DNA of 64,000 bases from Trypanosoma brucei gambiense DAL972 (lineage: Eukaryota; Euglenozoa; Kinetoplastea; Trypanosomatida; Trypanosomatidae): assembly GCF_000210295.1 (NCBI RefSeq), contig NC_026743.1, positions 1,364,001-1,428,000 of the forward strand. Reading direction: 5' to 3'. Position 1 is the first letter of the stretch. Every line of letters begins with the position of its first letter. Below the pieces are notes generated by a model. That model was given only the letters and a program-made list of their open reading frames with translations. It was not told where the DNA came from and ran no database searches. Made by a program: the position numbers and the translations under genes. Positions 43,901 to 52,553 of the stretch are shown piece by piece.

Positions 43901-46900
43901 GCACGGCATCCGTGGCCTCCCCGTACGACCAAATGGAGGCGCTCTCATCTAATGCAACTTTGAATTTTCTTTCGAGTGGCCCAACGTTGAGTGTCCCTGA
44001 CAATGATGGTATATGAAATACCACGAGCGGTTCCCCGGACGGTTCTTCGAGATGCACTGCGCACCTGCGAAGTAAAACATTAAGCACCGATGTGGTAGCC
44101 GGAGGGACGACATTGTTCCCCTCGCGATAAAGGTGTGTTGCGCGTTTGGTCCTTCCCCACTCGGCCAACCAGGTGCGACAAGCAACGACAAACCTTAGCA
44201 GCGCGAGGCACGAGTGGCGTGCAGCAAATACTGTTATGTTGTCGAAGAAGCAATCAACGATAACCTCGCTGAGAGGCCCCCGCTGTTTTCGCGTCACCCT
44301 GGAGATGGAACTTTTTCCTAGCTCAATCAGTCTCCTTCTGTGGCCTTTAGTAGTCTGATGAATTACCTGCTGTTGTTGCCAGTGAGGCACACCAGGAAGA
44401 AGAACGCGACGACTGGGGGTTGCGTCATCAATGGAAAGGGCATCAAAGCGAACTACGGTTGAGGGCTCACCCCCCGCTGTGCCGTTGGTCGAGTACAACT
44501 GCATATGTGTATTAATTTCCAGTATAGCTTCTTCATCATCCTCACCTTTTTCGATAAGCGTACATCGAAGCGGCGAGACTGTTGAGAGAACGTAGGTAGC
44601 CATCTTCGGCGCCGATCCACCAGCATCTGGAGGTGCACTGTGGGGACATTTCGGCGTACTGCAAACCTCACAGAAGTTAAAAAGAAATGAACGGATGAAA
44701 GACGCTAGCATTCGTGGCGTTAGCTTCAAACACTGAATTGCATCCCTGGTGGGACTATTACCGACACTAACACCGCCTGCACCATGTTCAACATCGACCA
44801 TGTCTGGAGCGCTTTCAAAGGCAGAGGGATCAATGTTCAATAGTATTGCGAGGTCGTTACTCCCACCGCCAACATGCACGTAATTTTCTTTATCAGCACC
44901 AGGCACCAGGCGCATCTGACTATTAATTACCGCCGAGGCACGAGAGATGAAGGGCACCATCACGGACTGCGACCCACTTCCTGTGAATAGGTGCCGCATC
45001 TGCTGAAGTTCTGCAGTTAGTCTGAAGGGTTGTCGGGAAAGTATGTTGCCCGCGGTATCTTTCATCATGTCGTTGTATATGAGGGTAATACGCTCGATAT
45101 CGAGGGTAATGAATGTATCATCTTTCAGGAAGTCGATCCTTTGAGTTGCATCAGTGGCGACAAAAACACTAATGCCGCTGATCTCACTACGGGCGGTAAA
45201 AAAACTTTTCCCAACCCTCCTGTCCTCTCTCTCTGCGGGAGCAACCTTTTCACACGATGCAAGTAAAAAGCCTTGTTTGCTGTAATGTGAGTCAAACACA
45301 GAAAACATCTTCATAACGCTTGGCGTCCAATAAAGTGAAAGAAGCCGCACCCAATATTCATAAAATATGTGGACACAACCGCCTATGATGTCAAAACTCA
45401 CGTGCGTTCGTGTTGTATCCTCTTCAGATACACCGGACGAACAAAATTTAAAGGTGCTACACAACGAACTGCCGCGAGTGGATATATTTTTAACTGAGGA
45501 AAATAACACAAATGGTCCCATCGTTTCTCCTCCGACCACCATGTACTCGATACCTGCTAGAGCTCCATAAGCCTTCACTTTTGTCACCTTTGTTGTGTCA
45601 CCCTCAGTCCCGACGCTTCTCTGCAACACCAAATCATTTACAGATACCAAAATAATCCCATCTGCTTCCTCCGAGCAGAACCGGACGTCTAGCCGCCCGA
45701 TGTCGACATCGACCACCTGATTACTAAAAACACTTTTCGCGGAAGAGGTCTTGGTCGACGTTTCAGTGTCATTGGGGAGAGCACCATCCCTTTCCACAGC
45801 CCGAGCAACACCACCAAAAAAGCGAGCGGCTAAATCTGACGCTGATAACGACTGTCGCCAAAGGGAGGCGTAGGCACCCAGTAGCACCTCCACGCAGCAA
45901 ACCAGAGAACTACATATTACAACCTGCGCTGCAACCGCTTTGAGGGAAAGTGAAACTGCATACGGGACGTACTTCGCAGTGAAATTCTCGAGCACAAGCA
46001 TGTACTGCCCACAGGGCGAACAAACATGTAGTTCTGGTGACCGCACCGCAGCGACCATATGTTTACCACCCTCCGAGATGCTTGTCTCCACTTTAAGCGC
46101 ACGACTACCTTCAAACGTTAGTGAAGACACCGAAGGATGGTGTTCACCTCCATCCATGCAGTGCGGTAGATCAATATACCCAACATCTTTACCAGCGACA
46201 TCTTGCACAATTACTCTCCCAGAGTATATCACCAGTTCAACACCTTCCATAAAAAGCATATCCCGCTGCGTAGGAGCCGCTCCCACACTTACTTCTCCAT
46301 GCGGTACCTGTTCATTGGTGCTTTTAAGTGCCTGCGCCGCCCACTTCGCACTGTCGCACGCGTACTGGTACAAAACGGCAAGGTAGTTACGACACTGAGA
46401 TGCTGGAAATGTAAATGTACTGTTCCCGACAGACAGAACCGTATCGGATTCAAGGCGCCATTCGCTACCGTTTTCAGTGATGTGCTGCAGGAGAGTCTGC
46501 AGTGTGTCTCTGTCAAGAAGCGACAAGTTGCTTAGATGATCAGAAATAATGGCAAAAAAAAGTGGCTCGACAGTCAATTCGGCCCGCAGGGTTCCGAAAA
46601 GAGGCACACCCTTCTCAAATGTGACGACTACTACAACATCCCATAAAGTTAGTACGCTTGAAGTACCTGTGCATCGGATACTGATTGGAGTTTCAACACC
46701 AGAAACAAGCTTCCACGACACCTGCGGCTCTCGTCCAAGTTTGGAAAGGTAAATGTTGTTGACACACAAAGTGAGGTTGCGTTGACACGACCAGGCAGAT
46801 GCCAGAGGAACAGAAACGATAACTCCGTCCACACAAATATCAATTGCGGAAAATGTTTTGGCCGTTTGGCATTTGGAAGGGTTGCAGCTTCGGTTGGTGG

Positions 46901-49175
46901 ATTCGAGTAATGCACCACCGAAGGCTTTTATCGCGTCGCACCACCATCTCCACTCATGCCAAGGTTGGGCAACAACCCGAGTGAATGCCACCGCGACACT
47001 CATTCTCGACCGTGTTTCATTGATCGTAACTGTCAACCACGACTTACGCATGGCATTACTGCATCTGCCACAATTCTCAGTCCTCCTGCCTGTACCGCAT
47101 GAATACGTGTCGTCATACTCAAGTAATGGAGTGGAAATGGGGCCACATATACTTACAGTTGCCTTATCAACCGTCAGTAACAGTCCATTTCGGTTTTCGC
47201 ATGGTGAAGGGGTATTCGTGTAGGAGCAACATAAAGACGTCAGGCGCCCAAAGAGGTGTTGCTGAAGATGGTCTACGTACAATTGAAGCGGTTTCGGCGC
47301 GCTGACACCGCTGCTCCATACCTGCGGATAAAAAGCTGCCTCAATCGATGGAAAGCTGAGAGACAGAACGCTGATAAGTCCACCGGAATCCCTGCTTTCC
47401 CAAGACGGTGACGACGGTGACCCCGCTAACCTATCGGTGCGTCGCATCTGTAGAGATGACAAAAACTGTCGACCAATTACCCATTCCTCTTCAAAGTCGT
47501 CATCAAAGCATTTAACTGCTGAGGAAGTATCGTCCGCACTCTTCACCAAATAGGTACCCCTGTTAGTATTGGGGGAAGCAAACCACCATTGCGTTAACCA
47601 GGAACTGTTGCTTACAGTATTACCACTGCTATCCCCACCTCCTGTGAAGGTAGATGTATCGGTCATCGCTGCAGCAGAAACCGCTTCCGAATCAGCCCCA
47701 CCAACATATGGCTGGTTTCGCCTCATGGCATCTTCAATATAGCGTTTCTGCTGGGACATAGACCGCTTCTCTCTCCGCAGCTCAGCGTATGTCAGGCACC
47801 GAAAAAATATAATCTGTTGGGTGTGTAACAGCTCCTCCACCGCGTTCATTCGGCTCTCCTCCTCCTTTGTAAGGTGAGGCAGCCAGGCAACGCCTTGCGT
47901 TCGCTTCCATAGTGAACAGTATTCCCTCCGTAATGCACACAATTGCGTAATTTTTTTAATGAAGCGACTCCGTCCCCCTGCAGCAAGCGGTGCGGGGCAG
48001 ATATCATCGAGAATACAACGGATCGCAAACCACCACCGACGACGGGCCAACGTCACGCCTTTAACGTTTTCTTTACCATCATCGCAAAGCAAATGAAGAT
48101 TCTTTCTGTATTTCAAGGACTGAAATCCGTATCGGCACGAGTCCCTTATTATGGCTAACGTTCTTAAAGCCCCAAAACAACCACGGATGGTAATCATGCT
48201 CGATGCCGTTACGGACACCTCCACTTTCCTCTCCCCCGGTCGATTTGGGGTAGCGGGGCAGTTTCCTCCCCTCATAACGAGAATATTGAAGGCAAGTTCG
48301 TCCACCTTTAAAATCTCCATATTTTCCGACCATCCCCATGATGTGTCGTCTTCTTCGTGTTGGAAGCCCTCGCTGTCAGTGGGCCCACAGTGCTTAAACG
48401 CGTGGAGGGAAAGCCGAACACCACTCATGACAACTTTTTTGCAGCAAGGCTCCGCCGGATCAACAACAAAACATTCAGTCCAAGAGGTGTTGGTGGTATT
48501 GATTCGTACCTTCTCCATAACCACACTGAGGGCACTGGTGAAGCGGTGTGCAAGCCCCTCGTAGTCGAAAACGTACTTGATGCGTACATTGTGCAATGCA
48601 ATGCAAATATTTTGCTTAATAGTTTCGGTTAGTTGTTCCATGTATCCCTCAAACCCAACGAACCCACCAGAAGTAAGAAAATTCAGAGGTCCCTCCGGTA
48701 TTCTTTCAGAGGGAGGGCAACTCTTCCCCGTCCTCATCTTCTCAAATGCCTTCAGTTGGCCTACTTGCACTTTCCGCGCTCGAGCCTTTTCCTCCTCCGC
48801 GTCATAAGGTGCACTGCGTAAAGGTGTGACAACAATTTCCACCGCACGCGCTTCCACCATAACTGGTTCCGCCTCCAGAGAAGTCCATGGAATTGTAATA
48901 ATTAACTCGCTCACTGTGCCTTTTAATATTCGAAAGGGTACAGGAAACGCTCCGCTACCACCATCTGTGCCCTGATTATTCATGCCGTCAGGACTTTCTT
49001 CCCCATTGGGGAGGAGGAAATGGGTGAGTTGGTCCAGGATATTAGCACGTAGCTGAATATGCCGAAGGACCACTTCACCCGACCAGAGTGATATTTGCAG
49101 TTGCTCTTCATTCAGATCACAAACAAAGTTGTTCAAATACGTAGCAAGCAAGACGGAGAGCCGTTTCTCCAACAT
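34935..49175 (-). CDS. Giant VPS13-family (chorein) lipid-transfer protein, 4,746 aa
   Basis: Member of the VPS13 family: rod-shaped bridge proteins that move bulk lipids between membranes at contact sites. Seen: the N-terminal chorein domain (MLEKRLSVLLATYLNNFVCD, then LQISLWSGEVVLRHIQLR) at about 1-120, matching the family's opening; a very long beta-rich middle consistent with repeating-beta-groove segments; VAB/SHR-type segments in the last third (for example AAIRLTLHGDYGYSQTCTIN); and a C-terminal amphipathic region rich in Gly, Val and Leu (GGVLWGMGQGLRDGIAGVFS, GVGNTAEFYAKV) typical of the ATG2/VPS13 C-terminus. It is larger than yeast Vps13 (about 3,100 aa) and human VPS13 proteins. 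The frame is open over 14.2 kb with no intron. The long frame begins at GTG; the ATG at 49175 is chosen. Confidence 0.93.
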   Translation of the reverse strand: MLEKRLSVLLATYLNNFVCDLNEEQLQISLWSGEVVLRHIQLRANILDQLTHFLLPNGEESPDGMNNQGTDGGSGAFPVPFRILKGTVSELIITIPWTSLEAEPVMVEARAVEIVVTPLRSAPYDAEEEKARARKVQVGQLKAFEKMRTGKSCPPSERIPEGPLNFLTSGGFVGFEGYMEQLTETIKQNICIALHNVRIKYVFDYEGLAHRFTSALSVVMEKVRINTTNTSWTECFVVDPAEPCCKKVVMSGVRLSLHAFKHCGPTDSEGFQHEEDDTSWGWSENMEILKVDELAFNILVMRGGNCPATPNRPGERKVEVSVTASSMITIRGCFGALRTLAIIRDSCRYGFQSLKYRKNLHLLCDDGKENVKGVTLARRRWWFAIRCILDDICPAPLAAGGRSRFIKKITQLCALRREYCSLWKRTQGVAWLPHLTKEEESRMNAVEELLHTQQIIFFRCLTYAELRREKRSMSQQKRYIEDAMRRNQPYVGGADSEAVSAAAMTDTSTFTGGGDSSGNTVSNSSWLTQWWFASPNTNRGTYLVKSADDTSSAVKCFDDDFEEEWVIGRQFLSSLQMRRTDRLAGSPSSPSWESRDSGGLISVLSLSFPSIEAAFYPQVWSSGVSAPKPLQLYVDHLQQHLFGRLTSLCCSYTNTPSPCENRNGLLLTVDKATVSICGPISTPLLEYDDTYSCGTGRRTENCGRCSNAMRKSWLTVTINETRSRMSVAVAFTRVVAQPWHEWRWWCDAIKAFGGALLESTNRSCNPSKCQTAKTFSAIDICVDGVIVSVPLASAWSCQRNLTLCVNNIYLSKLGREPQVSWKLVSGVETPISIRCTGTSSVLTLWDVVVVVTFEKGVPLFGTLRAELTVEPLFFAIISDHLSNLSLLDRDTLQTLLQHITENGSEWRLESDTVLSVGNSTFTFPASQCRNYLAVLYQYACDSAKWAAQALKSTNEQVPHGEVSVGAAPTQRDMLFMEGVELVIYSGRVIVQDVAGKDVGYIDLPHCMDGGEHHPSVSSLTFEGSRALKVETSISEGGKHMVAAVRSPELHVCSPCGQYMLVLENFTAKYVPYAVSLSLKAVAAQVVICSSLVCCVEVLLGAYASLWRQSLSASDLAARFFGGVARAVERDGALPNDTETSTKTSSAKSVFSNQVVDVDIGRLDVRFCSEEADGIILVSVNDLVLQRSVGTEGDTTKVTKVKAYGALAGIEYMVVGGETMGPFVLFSSVKNISTRGSSLCSTFKFCSSGVSEEDTTRTHVSFDIIGGCVHIFYEYWVRLLSLYWTPSVMKMFSVFDSHYSKQGFLLASCEKVAPAEREDRRVGKSFFTARSEISGISVFVATDATQRIDFLKDDTFITLDIERITLIYNDMMKDTAGNILSRQPFRLTAELQQMRHLFTGSGSQSVMVPFISRASAVINSQMRLVPGADKENYVHVGGGSNDLAILLNIDPSAFESAPDMVDVEHGAGGVSVGNSPTRDAIQCLKLTPRMLASFIRSFLFNFCEVCSTPKCPHSAPPDAGGSAPKMATYVLSTVSPLRCTLIEKGEDDEEAILEINTHMQLYSTNGTAGGEPSTVVRFDALSIDDATPSRRVLLPGVPHWQQQQVIHQTTKGHRRRLIELGKSSISRVTRKQRGPLSEVIVDCFFDNITVFAARHSCLALLRFVVACRTWLAEWGRTKRATHLYREGNNVVPPATTSVLNVLLRRCAVHLEEPSGEPLVVFHIPSLSGTLNVGPLERKFKVALDESASIWSYGEATDAVRVTQDSGQLNTGRYSVPALAQVGAVCLTVIEPFGGTEGACSSDLVSKEETHIHYTRTIELSAQSVCLNVDSTTLIRLLHFGVNESSAYVSIVFPNDESGNSTCEAGPGAIISELLLSRITVVVRDALFYPKTDYEVKRVQVERLDVSSGFTVKEVTENNSGKDGPMHHFTAVYTAKITGAAVGFSQLPSLSFPNVEAQAEIPIAGALHARRVWDTTATSDNDEGEPMAFTSGTSSATAAPPSMGRLIRIGADQNVSFVISISHIRELHRTLRALASSPFFSGGFSPLSAVGTTPVCYSTKVARDTHSTGAFFSVLIYLPSFSVSLTGDDAVGRSVTDITASEAESKSITTLMVAKVDGVLALASVALPGEGKPFKGGLTFHGSFELSDGDGNVIVHRQPATGYSEVLRPLSATQRWPNSFPSDVGLQLDIMNSVSEQQVRLQIRSFVVALNSHTVDFLSWIHCIIDPMKYNGPRGNCSGEGAGFDGLRNDVTPMKELSPASFECSSYRGKQTIVKVCIKGLSLQLEQVALLNCSEVRGKFGWGTALNSSSSHSIPYEFSVRHVSVVRVKDQLAFFEVAESQVRVAGAEEVSVAARGIILNNYNVTFYICLWARMNDLWGDAGRKLHFPTKGVRTPVRSIDVTIEKVNVRLFPLANDSALCSNNGSVDLLFPAVEVKNTADRAKDCLMVKIERASLCYKSPSALFSPLAENVSFVFSLEKNLLELSRHVSMRFGNIELSAPLGDVLESCSMSVLQATLPLMGILPFMHNNEPTWTHTGESATTKTFSSDTVLFYISFLSVKLYAPQSGGEFVGWRHHVLFGVDLHQLSFERERTVQRERVVARVLSITSAADSAIQSEFITAIAPENAEDSSMKRAIYIRRDVCIDYSETCREASVSPNLDSECMRPCGKLGTKVVSYVARLHALRLVVSPKLCNAVSDHVLRPISVAAHRTLQTAVHWFSSCQIADRSAFQCFCGIDGSPSVALGGCGRLITISGDVCLCKDLLLGGKSGFRLRFVKGSAQGNPINTIFVRCIGSAKVILAPTSTHHHLLESLILVDSRLTVVFQDVPFIVNHGKVADYVVLGEGSFCVVPDGIPSSSHSTAHTSIFPPSLLPLTELGWCNVKVSFDVLCGVTLLLCSNNETVTVFGRTSARYEVEKKCYEGASSIVEYVGESGSVKLSPVSVRYGNSLTAVDEPSELIIDIQYHRGDRARGGISTTQVNMIVPPVCSTVPLRYLLLMGNIANLLRKAFREICSIRQLVKSCDPRCAPYSSEALGLECTGLSRTLGQDVIAHQPVFQTSFSPTGIGGLESWFEFGLVAPHVEFVITDDFTREKFVLALTGTCIRGRATRNLSRGSCKGYAALHVTSCQPNQPPCNVVSLSPEFTVEYTQHAGDGYSLQGLLMLQSVSVTLPLITLARLTRPSPSRWWVGVPGFCNNTGVPLTLVTVLGPHNSQNKGNVFSEFHALPNGKLMQLSDPQRTFTSFRIVCGFVDGSDRCCSALQDAKVDVDILTLRRVTTHRIPFTDGFAGLLDIVLRYDEVNDVVNITTPVTVRNELTDHLVSVPDASCSPLVVPPKETRYMTFTCLRQPLSLLVGEEWRFDQQDEFITLELLISAFVLLSSGEHEELPLRGGLGTSTANSQEVGQKVRCRDTAFQCSGADYARRGHMRGNDVLVLPLWLTGARGPEGDQAGCEYETFGVLFSLRRKAFPVEDPTKSRLMQRCDVELCIRPMITVLNNTGGTLAVVISTRGNEFTPLDEPRFVQCGEEYNNFTRPSSGEGYSVSLSCQLPNGVRLTSSKPTPLNFSERATVGMKVCTVDGDETPVVGLVMERVEPDKFVVRVPAVLVNMLPFPIRVADKFGTPLLGEGEGKYLAPKREFPILMPLMEGKEIAQSPEAPVLIRVMIGSSTPDTSGLFACNDPMSSECIRVVDGEKVHLFRARRCKEVTDNMQVAPRVCLEPMWILRNQNRALSLAVRCLGLDTIVVIPPQSSVEWTTFAAASATDPLVQVCYVHKEVGDLFVWSNKVRLLTLSTLNVPIVMKHYVSTGSTNGRDQAFRNLLNSMGVITLRSLRVPPLYGDDPIPENFACLSIVPNKRRSRFLVDFDLDGGTHIVVENRTNRLLIYEEMPHSLSGVSKAERSYIVQPFTDSVTCFESDDANAAIRLTLHGDYGYSQTCTINLDEVATACEGVKVAPDMFVLCTLDCGQQKYHISVTGDRSLESALVFRPQRILHLEVLVHTVSLYVASKCVPKTVHSLLDTPLAPFVTQNKFHFVPTTNSSFTDAQALSYIQCRELDLILMEATGIYCTASLNQRHCFGRMDVGRVAVVDCTTPEPVHPVVVLINTVDAVGAVSGNILKKPCLSLQLHVLVPERRAAIDMTSNKKKVKTIRIRSVSVKVAPVTVKVSDTFLFLLQQAACCLESEQCQMKSTEESYVTGSNVCKPSTKDELSTTGLRERGAVNNYHIATLEVSPVELEFTITRRKDGLYDPFAGLFSISRFIPSVERAPLSINGISMEDINQRSNSVGCALLEALWPLYRNQLALQFPRIVGSMEVLGNPIALLSGWKRGVRSLLLGTAEMNMLKGLRDFLCTTTSSTLHSVGLISHAGSRTAANFSWDNEWLEQVSEGHHRVGDPAKKGGVLWGMGQGLRDGIAGVFSRPLNGVRTSGLTGFVTGVATGAVGLITRPVAGILGGVGNTAEFYAKVLQEPDATPNIHPHYLESGRNFKKTAVRENTAGGTLPDVDSATFANDALPYIVGGEKSEVTCGFLGAASCESDADARCNAVERVVGSSDMHREVCNDSVTCADDFVSYAAYESVRRRVQQNCSASDNAERLFIESVGAHNYALRASWSSFVTQTTTEEFYRWLHVALASLIKDEIHLLVRATPSTGYASIEQAHLRSSSSVSSEQTDQTYILRRQQARDIRKAIGTKDLLKYVSAEQFAGVCTLEEIKQNLTPEAIKKKLPPILPALVRESVRTLLTGDYHGCHASIK

Positions 49176-50012
49176 GCTATACACGGAAATTTACCCTCAA
49201 ACTTTCTCAGGTTTACTCGCAGATTTAAAGCCAACGCCGTTTTTCAGACGTCTGCCACCTCCCATAACCAATTGCTGGCAACACGTTACTTCGCTTAACT
49301 AAGGCTAGTGGAGAATTTCACACGGTTTCACAGCGATGTGTCACCGTCCTTTTTTTTCCCCCACCCTAATTTTCCTTAATGTGAGCCAGCGGATAAGACC
49401 GCTTGGAAACGAGGAGGGACTTGCTTCTTGTTTAAAAAAAAATAAAAATAAATTACAAATACCCTAAACCCACAGCTGAATTAGGGATAGGAAAGGTGAT
49501 AAAAAAAAAATCAAACCCGAACAGCGAAGAATGACATGGAAAGGCAGAGGCGCAAAAGAAATATAGGCAGGAAGAAACCGGTATGAGAGCGATCTTACAT
49601 TTTGTTTTGACAAGGTATCACATGAATTTGGAGAGAAAACGCGCATCTACTTAAAAAGAGTGGTGAAAGGTGAACATGCAATTCCACACATCTCTCGTCA
49701 CAAAAACCCTAACACACGCAAAACATGGGGGAAGGCTACATCTTTGATGCCGCATGGAAAGTGGCGCCTCCCCCGGAAAAAAAAATTCCTGCAGAAGCCA
49801 AGGTGTTCCGAAGTGAGAAAAGAGGAAAAAAAACAAAGAGAGTAACAGTTTACTTTCTGCGTTCACCGCACTTCCTGGTCCTTCATCATACATTTTCGTT
49901 ACCCATCTATTGTATTCCCAGGTTATAACAACCCCCCAAATAACAACAACTTTGCAGGCGTCATCATTCCTCTACTTTTTCCTCCTCTCCTTAGCAGCCA
50001 TTTCATGCGGTC
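49176..50012 (-). other. Intergenic spacer before VPS13
   Basis: This is the 3' UTR of the EFCAB10-like gene and the VPS13 leader, with T/A homopolymers near 49340-49460. A plus-strand frame at 49725-49928 is antisense to the unit, lacks an acceptor, and is not accepted. Confidence 0.45.
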
Positions 50013-50441
50013 TCAATTTTCCTTGGCAACACTTGCCGTGTGAAGCTGCATTGCCAACACTTCTTTGAACTTCTCAAGTGTCACGCGTCCCTCAGCATCA
50101 GCCGCCTTTTCAATAGCCTCCTCTTGTGCAGGTGGAATTCCTAATCCTTCTTCTCCCTCCGCTGTTGCTAAGTTTCTACATGTATTGCGCAACTGTGTTA
50201 CAGTTACCCACCGCTGCTTAGTGACATCAATAAGATCAAACATCGTCTCGAAATCCTGTTCCGTAAAGAGAGGTGTCAGTGGGTTGCCTTTGAGTAAACT
50301 TCTGATTTCCTGCTGAAGAAACAAACGGGGATCTGCTGGTTTGTTGTAAATGAGTAACTGAAGGAAATGTGCGAACAGCTCATTGAGCCTGTGTTTCTTT
50401 ACATAGCCGCGTGTTTGCAGTTCCTGCTCATTCAACTCCAT
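50013..50441 (-). CDS. EFCAB10-like RIIa-domain protein, 142 aa
   Basis: Small protein with an N-terminal RIIa/DPY-30-like dimerisation-docking helix pair (about 10-50: GYVKKHRLNELFAHFLQLLI followed by YNKPADPRLFLQQEI), the fold used to dock onto amphipathic helices of anchoring proteins. The rest has two EF-hand-like segments (about 65-85 and 110-130). Their loops (DVTKQRWVTVTQ and ADAEGRVTLEKF) lack several acidic calcium ligands, so calcium binding is doubtful. The order matches EFCAB10-type proteins, which are associated with cilia and flagella. A flagellar axoneme role is inferred. No signal or membrane segment. The start is the ATG at 50441. Confidence 0.75.
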   Translation of the reverse strand: MELNEQELQTRGYVKKHRLNELFAHFLQLLIYNKPADPRLFLQQEIRSLLKGNPLTPLFTEQDFETMFDLIDVTKQRWVTVTQLRNTCRNLATAEGEEGLGIPPAQEEAIEKAADAEGRVTLEKFKEVLAMQLHTASVAKEN

Positions 50442-51447
50442 GACACTAGTTGAATAATTGAATAAATAAATAAATATACCGCTGTCACTTCTTTCTTATT
50501 CCACAGTGTTCTCTATCGTCAACTCACTCCGTTTCGCTTCAACAAGCTGTCGGGGTGAGGCTGCCGTTTTTTTCCCCTCTCTTTTGTATTAATGAATTAC
50601 TTTTTCAATACGAAAACAAATACCGTACCTCGTCGGAGTTTATGCACTGATCCCCCTATTTTTGCAGATTAGTTGTAGAAGAAGTATTAAAATTAGGGCA
50701 AAACAGGGGGGAGGAAAAAAAAAAAACAGAAGAGAAAACCAAAAAGATAAGCATGGCAGGCAATGGCGATAACATGATGAAACAAATAATACATTAAGGT
50801 ATAAAATGAGGATTTGCCGTAAACCGCAGCGGCGGTGGGATAACTGTCACCAACATCCCATTCGCAAAAAAAAAAAACAGAACCATCGACGAAGACGAAG
50901 ATGAAAACAAAAACACAACAATCGTCCAAAGAGCGGCCGAATGGAAAAAGTGTTTGCGTTTGTCGAAAGGAGGTGGGGGAGGGTAAAAAGGTAAAAAGGT
51001 AAAGAAGGTGGCGCCAACAGCACATATGCATTCCCACTAAATGACACAAATCCATGCACAGCAGGATATATATATACTTTTTAAAAAAAATTATATGTGT
51101 GTAGCGCCCAACGTCAGAGTTGGGTACACAACCAAGACGATACACGAAGGGAGGGGAGGGAAAAGGAAAATTAAAAAAAGAAAGAAAGAACAATCATCTA
51201 AACCTAGTAGAATAACTCTCAATAGTAACCGCTTGTGTTTCACGAATGTATAGATAGATATGAGATAACAGTGCACAAAACGATCACAATTCCCCTTTCC
51301 TTGTCATTATTACTCCCGCCTCAGCGCCTGACTGGCACATTTCTCCGCACCCACCAAAAGGAGCACCACAGGTTAGTTCGACGAAGCATCACAACAAACT
51401 GTAACATCATGAGAGAGGTGCAGATTGCCGAAATGCTCCGGACCGTT
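50442..51447 (-). other. Gene-poor stretch upstream of the EFCAB10-like gene
   Basis: Non-coding A/T-rich sequence with homopolymers. The open frames here (for example 50693-51193) are Phe/Leu/Ser-rich translations of pyrimidine tracts. Confidence 0.5.
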
Positions 51448-51588
51448 TCAAAGCCAAAAATCCCATTTATTCGTTTCCTCACACGTAAATGCTACATGAA
51501 CCACCAACGCTCCCACTGTAGCACAAATCTTTTCCCACTTAATTAATAAAGGAAGAAATGACTTGTCTACTGTCCAACCCGTCTCCAT
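51448..51588 (-). CDS. Possible micro-ORF, 46 aa
   Basis: Weak candidate. On the minus strand a C/T-rich region (about 51615-51675) ends in GGGAAG, and the next ATG (51588) opens 46 codons (METGWTVDKSFLPLLIKWEK, then a hydrophobic ICATVGALVVHVAF, then EETNKWDFWL). The peptide has balanced composition and one possible membrane helix. It lies alone in a 2.1-kb gap. No family is recognised; it may equally be chance. Confidence 0.2.
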   Translation of the reverse strand: METGWTVDKSFLPLLIKWEKICATVGALVVHVAFTCEETNKWDFWL

Positions 51589-52553
51589 ATACGCACACCC
51601 ACTTCCCGCGGGCGGCGCGGCAAGCAACGGGTTCAAACGAGGAACGAAACGACACAAAAAATAAGAGGAACGCAGTTTTTTTTCTTTTTTAATATGCTGT
51701 TTTCAGTCTTTTTTCCTTCAATCACTTTCGGTAACCCCAATCTAATATATTTTTTTCATTCCCTTTCGTTTCTCCCTCATATCACCGTATTCATTCGGGA
51801 CAACCAGTACCTTCCCGATGGAATGAAACAAATAAATAGATATATGCAACACCGAACATACAATTAAAAAAAAACAAGTGGCGTGTGAATGGGATCTCTA
51901 TTTCATCTCCCATCCCTTTTTTGTTTTCTTTCTTCTGTTTCTTCTAAAGGTTTCACTTTGATCACTGCACCATCATCGATTCTTATTTACCTTCCTGGGT
52001 TTATTTCTCCTCTGACTTGCTTTCCCCCGTGCATTCCCAACCATTTATTACTTTAAAGGGAATACAACGTTAAAGAATTCGTCACGAGGCGCGGTTGCCT
52101 AACCAAAAACACACACGAAAAGAAAAAAAACAGACGCGCACTTGATCCTCATTCTTAAATATAAACAAATGTAAATATCTGTACATATCTGTAGGTATTC
52201 GCGCATTTGTACTCGTACGTGAACTCGTCGAGTTCTCACCAGCCGTACAAAAACAACGGAACTACCCACCATACCAACAGAAAGGAGCACACACTCCGCG
52301 GCGGCTACGAAGAAAGGAGAGTAAATAATCAAACAAAAAAAAAAGTAGCCCCTTCAAAGACACCACACACTACCATCGCTCAGCACGAGAAAATGTAAAT
52401 AAACGCAAACATAACTACTTTGCACACGCCTATGATATTCTCCACCATACACATGACATTGACCATAATTTCTCTATTTGCACACAAGCGCACACATAAA
52501 AACCTACACACAGAAATATGTTTATGTACATGCATGTCACCACTCGCGGTAAA
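51589..52553 (-). other. Remaining gene-poor stretch
   Basis: Probably the 3' UTR of the 456-aa gene. A/T-rich with CA-rich pieces near 52110-52140 and 52480-52520. No gene is seen. Confidence 0.5.

Noticed and set aside
49725..49928. 67-codon plus-strand frame with protein-like start (MGEGYIFDAAWKVAPPPEKK)
   Set aside because: It is antisense to the polycistron with no acceptor upstream. Nearby minus-strand genes explain the region as UTR.
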